DNA from: Arcuatula senhousia
Taxonomy: Eukaryota > Mollusca > Bivalvia > Mytilida > Mytilidae
DNA length: 64,000 bases
Assembly: GCA_963971305.1 (NCBI GenBank)
Contig: OZ020309.1
Location: 18,717,001 to 18,781,000, forward strand
Direction: 5' to 3'
Part shown: positions 25,201-37,200 of the stretch, piece by piece
Layout: each line of letters opens with the position of its first letter
Position numbering within the stretch: the stretch's first letter is position 1
The notes under the pieces: generated by a model
What the model was told of the DNA's origin: nothing
Database searches by the model: none
Seen by the model: the letters and a program-made list of their open reading frames with translations, nothing else
Position numbers and translations under genes: made by a program

Positions 25201-28200
25201 TTCCTAACAAAGCAAACAAGTATTTTCTCTCTCAAAAAGTAGCAAGGTTACAAAATTGAGTGTGAGAAGGACACTTTGCTACTGGCCTCGCTGAAGACTG
25301 CTGGCGGTTATCCATTGTGGTTATTCTGAATATCCGCTTGATTGTGGGCTGTGTCACGTACATTTATTTCACTTCTCATTGTTTTCTATCATCCTATATT
25401 TGCAAACAAAGATTCTTTTTTTCTTCTTCAAATTATAGAAAGGTCACAATTGGAATATAGAACACCTCCTTACCTCTCTTTGTAAAATAAAGTTCAAGGC
25501 CTTTTCTTCTTCCTTCCTCTTTGCCTTGTTGACCTTGAACTCTGTAAGGTCAATAGGTTTACGGGGGTCAAGACCCAGTCTGTATCTCAAGTCTTCATTT
25601 TCTTCTTCAAGGTCATTTATCTTCATCTCTATCTTGTTTATACATTGTGTTAGTTCTTCTATTTGTCTAAAAATAGAATGGAAGTATTTATATTCAAGTT
25701 AATGGTATAAGACAAAAGGAGTTGCCGATACAGTTTTGAAAGGGTAAAGGATAAAATGCAGATCAAACATATATTTTGGTTAATGATGTGCTAGCCCCAA
25801 AAATGTACATTTAAAACTATTTATAATAATTTTTGCTTGCCCGAACACTAAAAATTCCTTTAAGATATGGATAGGTAGGTAAAAAAAACATTCTACTAAA
25901 TTTCTTTTTTTCTTCTTATAAAATGCATCATATAAATTAACAAAAAGCTAATAAAAAAATCATTTTTTTTTAAATTAAAAAAAAAAGAGTAGGTAGGGTT
26001 TGGACAAGCAAACTTAATTTTTAATAAATAAACTTTTATTTAAATGTCAATTCAAAGAGACTTAAATTGATCACTGACAATTTTTTTCAGAAAAAATATT
26101 TTTTTTATACTGAATAAATCCAATGAAAAAGAGGAATATTATATCCTAGTTTGTAAGGTTAACTTATCATAAAATGCTTGTGACAAGTTCTGGGATTTAA
26201 AACCAAAAATAGGGCATGTAATGGGACATTAAATGATACCCCGCCACGTTATAATATCAAAAGTTCATAAAATTTGATTTCCAAGTGGCCTATTTTCAGA
26301 TCATGCTGAAAATTGAACTTGACCTGTATTTTATTGTACTCAATAGCTGTACAAATTATCATTTGAATCCCATGAAGCCTTTTCAAGTTATTGGTCGGAA
26401 ACTCAAAATTTCATGAAATTTGATTTTTCAAAGTGGCCTATCTTGAAAACTGTTTTTTGGATCATCCTGGAAATCAAACTTGACCTGTATTTTATTGTAT
26501 TAAACAGCTGTGCAAAACATCATTCAAATCCTTTGACCTGTTTTCAAGTTATTGGTCGGAAATTCAAAATTTCATGAAATTTGATTTTTCAAAGTTGCCT
26601 ATCTCGAAAACTATTTTTTGGATCATGCTGGAAATCAAACTTGACCTGTATTTAATTGTACTAAACAGCTGTGCAAAATATCATTCAAATCCTTTGACGT
26701 GTTTTCAAGTTATTGGTCGGAAACTCAAAATTTCATGAAATTTGATTTTTCAAAGTGGCCTATTTCGAAAACTATTTTTTGGATCATGCTGGAAATCGAA
26801 CTTGACCTGTATTTTATTGTACTAAACAGCTGTGCAAAATATCATTCAAATCCTTTAACGCGTTTTCAAGTTATTGGTCGGAAACCTTCGGGGGACGGAC
26901 AGACGGACAGACGGACGGACGGACGGACAGACACCGAAAAAAACTGAGGGTATAACATAATACCCTGCCACTTCGTGTGGCGGGGTATAAAAATGGAGTA
27001 TTTTACATGTATATAAGCAATTATTCATTTTTATTTGAACTGAAATTTTGTAAAAATTGTGATGCATAACATACCAAATTTTTGTCAGCTTTATATTTAC
27101 TCTTTCACTATTTTTAAAATTTATAGTGAAAATTAAACCTTAAAAAAAATTTCCCATTACAGTATAATTAATTTCTATTTTTTATATTTCTCTTGTTTAC
27201 CTGTCTCTCAATCTAATCTGATGTTTGCCATCTTTGATTTCCTGTACAGCTTGTGAAAGTCCATATTCTCCCTAAAATATAAAGCATCATGTAGTCAGGT
27301 TAAAATAGTAAGTGTAATTATACTGTTTTTACAATAAAAATTTATACAAGGACTTTCATATTATTTTTTTTGGAATACATGTAGATCGAAAATATAGAAA
27401 CAGAAAATAACTTTCACATTTCTTTACTTTATATGTTTCATTTTGTAAGTTAATTTAATTTTTACTCTGAATTAAAAATCAAAGATCTGAAAATACATTT
27501 ATTACAATAATTATGTATCAGAGTTTAACCCTATCTTCTATTTCTTTCCACTATCTATAATATATTTCCACACACCTACTAAATAGGGCATTTATTCATA
27601 CAGAAAAAAACTGTGTACTTACAGATTCATATTTCTTCATTCTTTCTAAGGCATCAATCAGCTCTTTGTCTTTTTCTTGTGCATCTTCCTCTGCCTGAAA
27701 TTAAATAAATAAATATTTAGTTTTTCATAGAGATTAACCAATAGGACCTTGAATGTGTTCAATAATAAAACTCATGGAGATCAAGATACAAGAAAAGTTA
27801 TTCATTTAGGACAGAACACGAAGCATCCTAGGTTGGAAAAAAATGTTCTGAATGGTCACTATTGACCCCTAGTAAATATTCTTCCTGTAAGGGAATTACA
27901 GAACAATATGATAAAAGGTGTTGCACTGTGGTTCGTAAAAAGGTAAAAAAAGAATTGTTTAGAAGGTAAAACCACATTTAAAACTAGATAAAATCCAAAT
28001 AAGAAAACCACAATGATATTGTGTTGATTTTCTTATTTGAATTGCAGAACTCTTCCCATCAAAAGATACTGAAAACATGTAAATCCCTTTTTCTTGTCAA
28101 ATGCAAATGGACAAGTTCCTATTCTCTTAACACCTTTCCATAAATAAGGTATTTGTAACTACAATCTAAATAAAATTCAATTTCTATTATACAGAAAAAC

Positions 28201-31200
28201 TTCCCCAACTGTAACTCTTCCTTACAAATCTGCTTGTCTAAGAAGGTAAAGGAAACTAATTTTTTGTTACCTTCTTCAAGTCTGAATCATCATCTTTGAG
28301 TTTCTGTTTGAGATATTTAACTTCATTGGTCAGTTCTCTGATCCTTCTCTGTTGTTGATCACCAGGCCCTGTTCCAGCTAAAATATAGAAGAACGTCCAA
28401 GTTTTATTCCAATCATTTTTAAAATTTTTATTTTGTTTAGGTTAAGGGCTTGTCAACACTATATACAGTTGATTTAACAAATACGTCAAAAGTACTTATT
28501 TTTGTGAGGTATTTATTTTCACGGATTTTGGGATTAGGCTTTCTTCACAAAAACAAATAATATTTATCAATGAATAGAATAATGAGCAGATAACATGAAA
28601 TCTAATACCTGTGAACTTGAATGAAATAATAAGTTTGTGAAAATAAGTACCTGGGAAAATATTTACGTTTACAATGTGCCTGTCCTAAGCCAAGAAACTT
28701 TGCCAAAGCCTTTGTTTGTCCTTGTCATTCTATGTTAACTGTTTTATGTCAAGAATTGAGTCTTTCGTTGATGATTTAGGGATTGGTTTTGATACTTTTG
28801 TATTGTATTATAAGTCTTGGGCAAATGCAAGACGGTAAGCAGTGACCTATGGTCATGTTGAAGACTGCTTGCTGTTTTCCGTTGTGATTTTTTGAATTGC
28901 TGTTTGTTTATGTTTGTTGTGTCGCGTACACTTATTCCACATCTCAATATCGTATATGCATTTATGAATTTGTTTCATCTTAAACAGTGCCTGGAATGTT
29001 CACTGTAACAGCTCATATAATAACTAATATGAGATGCTTTTTTTTTAAGAATAATCTTGTGTGAGAGTCCAAGCACAGGTAGTTACTACATCAAAAATAT
29101 TTTCTATGGGATCTTTTTCATTACTTTAGTCAACTTTTAAAAAGAAAGAGTATGGAATATGTGCCAGAAAGACACAATCCACACATTGACATAATTTTAA
29201 TACCTTGTATGACTGAGGTACGGTTTCCTTTTTTTTTTAAATATATAAAATATAATTGAGTATCAACTTCAAACCTACTTTTAGAAGCTAATAACAAAAT
29301 TAAAACCCATTTGCTTATGAAAATGAAATTTGAATTCTACCAGTTGTTTTAAAAACTTTTTCTAACATTATATTGTAAAGTGGTCATTTTGGTATTGGTC
29401 AAATTTCAAGACTTTCAGTCACAAGAGGGGTATCTAAGTTAGGTTTTTGTCTTGTTTTTTGTTGTAATGCTCAATCTAAATTACCCAAATTTCTTTCTCT
29501 TTGATTTACATGCTTCAAGTACCTCATAAGCTTCATAAAAATTACACACTATACTTTAAAACCTACTTTTCTGCAGTTCTCCCTTCATGTCGTCAATCAG
29601 TGCAGCATTAGCATCCATCTCGTCAACATAAACTTTAATCTGATCCGTTAATTCCTCGATCTGTTTATCTTTGTCTTTGATGACCTTTGACAGCGCCGCC
29701 ACTGAAGCTTTGTCCGTATCCATGGTAGCGGCAATCAAGTTTTCGTTCAGGGCAAAGTTCTTGGCTTGTAGTTCTACAATTGCTTCGTCTTTCTTATTCA
29801 ATATTTCCTAAAAAAAATACATTATAATTCAAAGTTCCATTAGTTTCATATTTCTTTACAACTGACAGCAATAGGGAACAAATCAAATTATGATAAATAT
29901 GGGACATTTCTTTTTGTTCCTTATGTAAAGACTGAATCTTTTTTCAATGTTTTAAAGTGAAAATAAAACACATTGTCAAAATCTAATTTAAAAAGTTTTT
30001 ATTCTTTGACTTGTAAAGGCTATTCCATTAATTATTAGATGGGGGGTTGGAAAGCACTTTATATTTTTTTATGGGTCATGGGGTAAATTAATTGAACTTC
30101 AATTATTCCTTAATAGCAAGCATAGCTCTACGGTATTTGTTTCCGCAAGAAATTTGCTAATGCTGATTTAGATTTTTTATGGTCCGGAAAGGGTAACTAT
30201 TTTTGCAGGGCCGGAGTGAATGTTAAAATAATTTATAAGAAAAGAAATAATGCTTAAAAAAATAATAAATTGCGCTTTTTACAAGAAAATAATATTCTTA
30301 AAATAATAAATACACATAAGCTGCTCGTTTCGTTTTGGTTATATGCACATACGAAACTAACGTGTCTCAAACCTTAATCGCCCCATACCATCTCGCCCCA
30401 AATACATTATATAAACAAAACGTAGTCCCTTTTAGCTATGCTCGCATTTAGGCAATGCCTACTCCATATTAATAATTTATATAAAGTCGTGTTGGGGGGG
30501 GGGGGGGGGGGGGTCTGGAAAAAAGTGCTTTCCAACCCCCAAATCCCAACTTATTCATTTATGGAATAGCCCTTATTAATAATGGTGTATATTTCTATAA
30601 GATGACATGTTTTATTTAATTAGATGACAAATCAACAAATACATTCCAATCAATATACTGCATCCATAAAACATAAAGAAGTTTCAATTCTTTAATTTCA
30701 ATTAGTTGGAAGTTTTTTGTCTTTGAACAATTTTTCTTTTCTATCTTCTTACCTCACATTAAAATAATATATGAATTTGAAACGAACAACTCACCCTCCA
30801 TTCTTCTATCTTGTTATTTACAGCCACCATGATAGCGTCGTCTGCATCTGTTTTAGATTGGACCTGCTCATTTAAATCTGCTACCTGAAAATATAAATTT
30901 TAAACCATTGTGAGTTCGACGTGCTTCTACGGGTAGACCTTTCAACTTCAACCCCTAGAAAGTCTCTGGGTTCTTAAATGAGATAATACTAACTACCAAA
31001 ATATTAATTTAATGTGGCAGCATGTGTGCTGAAAAAATACAATGTATGTCAAATCTCTGTATTTTTCCGAAACTATAAAAAAGTGCATGTCTCTTTATGT
31101 ATCCAATTTATTTTCTATCCTTAAATTATCCTCAAATTCCTGTCAATAAATTAGCACAAAGTTTCTTATAGAAATAGTAAAATAACATCTTATTACTGTA

Positions 31201-34200
31201 AGCGTACTCATTTTCATGGCTATTTATATTTTTACAATTATACGATGTCAAATATACAATGTCACGAAAGTTCACAGGAACTTATTTTCTCATATTCTGT
31301 TCCATATTATATTCATTTTTTACAATTTATATTTTGTCTTTTTACTGATATTTAATTTCACAAAATCTGTGAAAATAAATACTTTGGGAAAATGAGTACA
31401 TTTCTAGTAATTACCTATTGTAGGTCTAAATTTACACTTTGAAACAGTTGATTGTCCATTATATCTATCTTACCTGTGCTTTTAAGACATCATTCTCTTC
31501 TCTCAGTTTGTCTGTCACAGCATCACTCTGCTCCAAAACTTTCTATAAAAATATTTAAGAAGAATTATAGAAATAAATAAGCTATATCCAGCATTGGATC
31601 CTGAGGGGGGAGGGGACAGGGTTCACCCTTTATACAGAAAAATTTACTTAAATTTAGTTGTGCTATAAAATAAGGATTACAGCAAACTCTTTAAAATGGT
31701 CCCATCAAACTGAAGTTCATTAATCTTTATCATGAAGGTTACAAATGTATTTTGGGGTGTAAGATTTAAAAACTAATTGTATTATACATTTGTATTATAC
31801 ATCTTTTCCATATTTCAACTAAAAAGTCCTCAAAAATATCTTTTTTACTATTATGAAACAAATGAATCAATTTTCAAAATGTCTGTTTTGGTATGTTTGA
31901 AACTTTTGTTTTCAATGACATTTCATATTTGTACTTTTATTAACAAAACCAGGAAAAACCTGCCTTCAACTTCAGATAATCCTCTGTAGTTCTGTCCATC
32001 TGACTAGTAGCATCATCCAGATTTCTTTGCAAGTCTTTAATCTGATTCTCCAAAGCGTCATTGGTATCGGTCAGGTTCTGTAACTCTTCCATAGCCTCAG
32101 CCAGCTCGTGGTTCCGCTTGGCTAACTTTTCCCTGAAGTCTGACTCCTCCCCTCTCCTTGCCGTCTGCCCAGCAGCCTGCGACTGAAGCTGCATCTTGTA
32201 GTCAGTGATGTCTTGTCTCATTTGGTCATTCTAGAAGTATAATAAAATAAGATCTAGACAACTTTTTGACATATAGGTCTATTCCATTGCAGATTTTTAA
32301 AAATATCTTGTTTATATTGTAGGATGTGTCCTGTACACTTATTCCAGTCTTCACAAAATGTGCTGGACCGCCAGACCAGTCCGGTTAAAAATTTATAAAT
32401 AAGCTTTTGGTCCAGTGAATTTGGTCAAATTAACAATTTAAATGTTCAGTCAATCTTGCAGATCTTGGTCATATGGCTTATGTCATTAGAAGACACAAAA
32501 ATTATAAAAATAACCAGTAAATTACTCTTTCAATTATATGAAGAGAGAAAGGCATTTATAAATAACATATAATAGTCAATCTTTAAGTTAATCTCCAGTG
32601 GTTCACCCATCTCAATAGAAACAATATATATGTTTGTTTGTTTTTTTTTCTTCTTCTTTATTATAACAATCAATGTAATTATACTTTAATCATTGTATCT
32701 GATTCTGTTTGTAATTTATCAGCCCAAGTTATTTGGGCGTCTTGATTGACAAATAAAGCATCTTGTCTTGTCTTGTCTTGGTCAGGCAAGAATTTTCAAT
32801 TTTTTGAAAAGAATGTTATTCCATATCTCATTAGCTTCTTAAATAATTATAGAAATATTGAGGCAAATTTAACATTCTGTGAAGATTTCTCTGAAATCTT
32901 TGTTACTTGAAATATATAAGTGCTTATACTTGCATCATCTACAGGAATTTCTAATTCTATAAAGAGTTTTGTAAAATTCAAAGTTCAATGATCAAACTTT
33001 TTTTTCAAAAGCTAAATGAAATGTGATTATTGCGGATATCAAATTATTTGAAATCTCAAAAGTTTCAAAATGGCTACCAAGAGAACATGTAACCTGTCAA
33101 TCATGGAATTTCCCACCCTCACTATCCAATGAAATCTATTGTTACAAAAACATTACAATATTTCTATACTTACATCCTGTCTGAGATCTTTGGCTTCCTT
33201 TTCCAGCTCACTGATTCTTTCACTGTACTGTAAAGAGAAAAAAATTGTGAAAAAAAAAACATTAATGCATGATTTGCCAGCACCCCAACAAAAATTTCAG
33301 AGCTTACTAATTCAAAAATGTAAACAAAGCTAATAAGTATTTCTTCATTCAAAATTTCAAAACTTTCAAATTGGAAAAAAATATCCCCCAAAAGAAAATC
33401 AGTGTATTTGAACAAAAATATTATTAAGCTTGCATTTATTTCTAAAAATTAGTTATAAAATATATTTTAAATATATATAACGGTCATGATAGGTTCTGTT
33501 TTGTATTTTAAAAAAAATATTATTTTATGTTTAAAGAGATTTAAAAAACTTTTAAGTTGTTAGCAGATTTATACCAACCTTCTCAGCAGCTAACTTTTCA
33601 CTGGCCAAATCCTTTCTGAGATCTTTGATTTCAGACTGTAAATCCTCATTCTGTCTCTCAAGTTCATTGACATTCTCCCGTAAAACTCGGGCTGTCCCGC
33701 CAGCTGCCCCTCCTGTCTCTGGCCCATATTTCTGAAAAAATATATAAGTTCAAAACTAAAACTGATTTTTCATGATGGCCTCAGGGAAGATGAGTTTTGT
33801 AAACTAATTGTGTAACCCTTTTAAAAAAAGATGTTAGTTACTTACTTAAGCAAGAATTCCTGTTAAGTGAAAATATCTTGTAAACACATGTGGACAAAAG
33901 TTTTTATTGCCATGACCTCTACATTATATTATTTGGCATTTATGGTGTTGAAATTTAAGAAATGCTTCTTAACAACATTTGTCGATATCTGCTTTATTTC
34001 AATTGTTTAAAGCAATAATAACTTGTAGAAGATATTTCAGATTTCTATTATACGTGTTACTTCCCTTGAAAAGGGACACTGTATCCATTGTCTTGTATAA
34101 CAGATCACAGACAAGTAATATATTTTTTCTGATCATGAGCTTGACCATGCAATTATTACTGATCATGCAAAGCAGTATTTTTTTTACAAACAATTAATTA

Positions 34201-37200
34201 CAAACCCAAAGCAGTTGTGCTATCTTATTTTGTATTACACATGCAAACAGAAGTGTATAGATGTAGAATTTGTATTTGAAGAATTTTTCCTTTTGCTTAA
34301 ATTTGAACAATTTCAAACTCGAATCAGGAGAAAATACTTTCATCAAGTATTGTAAGCAGTAATAAATATCCACTGCTAAATGTCTTTGAGTGTTGCAAGG
34401 TAAAGGACAACTAAAAATACATGCCAGCTCATCGAAGATTTCTCCCTGGTATCATTTTAAACTCATTAAATAGGATAGAAATATCAAATTATCTCCCTTG
34501 ATTAAAATCCTAGTGTCAGATGAAATATATCAGAGCACATGTCCTTTTGGTTAACAAAGTTAGATGTAATATTTTACTACATGTATATAATTCAGCGGAA
34601 GTAGGACAACCCTGTTGCTAAACATTTTTTTAACGAAAATCATGACGATGAAAACAGATTAGTTGGTATTGAAAGCTGTACGAATCTGACAAATACCCTG
34701 TGGAAGCAACACAAAAGAACAAAAGACATTTTAACCTGCATTTCATGTCGTACAATTAAAAGTATTTATAATTTTATAATACTAACGAATATAAAATTCA
34801 TTTATAAGTATGTATATGTACATGTATTTGCCTTAAAAACCTAGAATGTAATGTTTTACTAAGCTATGTTTTTTTCAATGAAATGTGTTTTTCAAAAGAA
34901 GAGATTCGTAGGAAGACATTGTGCGGTTCTAGAGCTCTTACTTCATCTTCATCATGTTCATAAATAACATGCACTGTATTCTAAAATAAATCAAACTCAC
35001 TACTATTCATTGCTTCAAACGGATTACGATAAAGTTTCTCTTTAAAGTTAGATATAATTTATTATTACATAGATGCATATAAAATACAGATTTTTCCCAG
35101 AGAAATAAAATCTGGTAAATTCACAGTGTGAAATAACAAAAATATTTTCACTCTTGCGTCCTTTCCGGTCAAACTCAATTATGACGTCGTGAATTGTATT
35201 GCGTTGTTGGCATGACTCCTGTGGTCTAAATTCATACGCCATTCAAATCAATTTATTAAAAAACGATAAAATAGCGACATTTTATCTATGTAATAAATAC
35301 AATAATTAATTAGGTCTCATGAATAATCAAAATATGATCACTTGTGTAGGAACACAATGAGATTTAACTTGTGCGCGGAACAAGTTCCGAGCACTCGTTA
35401 AATCTTTGTGCGTTCACCGACTCGTGATCATATTATGGCTATTCACTCTACCTAATTAATTATCCTATAAAGAAATAGAATGATACATAAATGAATTGAA
35501 ATAACAATATTTCTTTGAAACTAGACAAACATATTTTGTTCTTGATCCTGCAGCGCAGCTCCTGGACCTTCATTAAAATTTGAACAGAAGATATTTGTAG
35601 AACAAATATACAATTAATCCAAAATAGGTATTGAAAATATATTTAAAAAGAATACTTTTAACGTGACTACTTCTTTATACCTCAAGTTCAGTTATTTTCT
35701 TTTCAAGTTCCTTGATCTTCAAAGCAGCTTTCTTGTCTGAAATTACAAAATAGAATTTTTTTTTTAAATTCAAAAAAAAAATGCATTGCTAATCTTGATT
35801 ATCTTATCCCTACATGCCCTATGTGACAGTCGTTATAATATCTAAGTGTTGTTAATTTTGTTTTATAGTCTTTGGAAATAATGCTAATTTTATTCATCAG
35901 TGTAAGAATTAAATATGTTAACATTTCCTCAGAACTTCATTGAATCAGGTGTTAGCTGGTGATGCTAATGCATGAACATAGTACTTTAAAATGTAATTGC
36001 AACAAGACTTATTGATATTGGAACTGCATCCAACTGCAGAAAACAACCAAGCTCATTTGGTATAAATTATCAAACTTCAGATTCAATCTTCGGCAAACCA
36101 GGCCATTAACATAAATTTATAAAACTAAAATATTAAATTCTTGGCATTGTTTACTGTGGATTCATTTATTTTCGTTGGTACGATTTATAAGGATCAGTTC
36201 CTGGATTCTTAAATTCATGGTTCTGAAAGTCTGCAGCATACAGATCAGTGTTAATTATCCCTTTTGTGGGGTATCATATTTCATTGGTCAAAACCACCCA
36301 CAAAAACCACGAAAACTTATACCTTACGAACAATAATGAAACCACAGTACTGTGGATTCATTTATTTTTGTGGGTATCAATTTTCGTGGTTTGGTGAAAA
36401 ATTATCAGTTCATGGATTCTTAAATTTGTGGTTCTTTAGTCTGCAGCATACATACTAATGTGTGGGACATCAAATTTTGTGGTTCAAGACTACCCACAAA
36501 AACCATGACAATTGGTACCTTACAAATAATAATGAAACCACAGTATATCATCTTATTGCTTTAACCTTTAGTTTCTGCATCTTTGGTAGCCTTTTCAAGT
36601 TCTTTCATCACCTCTTCCGAGTCATCAGCCTTAGCCTTCATTATAGTACGAGCTACGTCAAAAAGTTTCTGTAACTTTCCTGTCTCCACAACATCATCAA
36701 CTTTGGCCTACAATATTATTGGTGTGGATAATGGATATGACTTTATAATTATATCACAAACATGACAAGGTATGATTTTTAAAATAAGTTATGCTCATGA
36801 ATGTTTTATTGACAAATTTTGCAGTGTTCTTTTGGACAATACAAGTATAAATATTAAAAGTATTGTATCAATATCACAATATTTTATCCCACTGTCCGGA
36901 AATCTATACCATGTTTGACTTTGCGATTCTGATCCAATCAAAAAAATTGTCATATCCGTCTATGGCAGGGAGATAAAAAAAACATGCTTCCATTGTCAGT
37001 CTTCGCACTATAAATTTTGGTCCACAGGCCCGACAACTTATAATTGAAAAATTTTGTATAGACAACATTGGCTTGTTGTTACCATTTCTACAGGCCCTCA
37101 AGCATTTTCACTAGCCATGGCTTGTGGCCTGTGGCCAATTTCGAAGACTGCATTGTGAACAATGGAACAAATCATTGCCTTCCTGACTGAAATAAAATCT

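Noticed and set aside
31950..31960. GC-AG intron at the 3' end of CEP290 exon 6 (AAG/GCAGGT)
   Set aside because: Using the GTTTTT donor four bases further and the second AG of exon 7 gives KAVLEQSD, which follows the human KAIVHQTD exactly, so no GC donor is needed.
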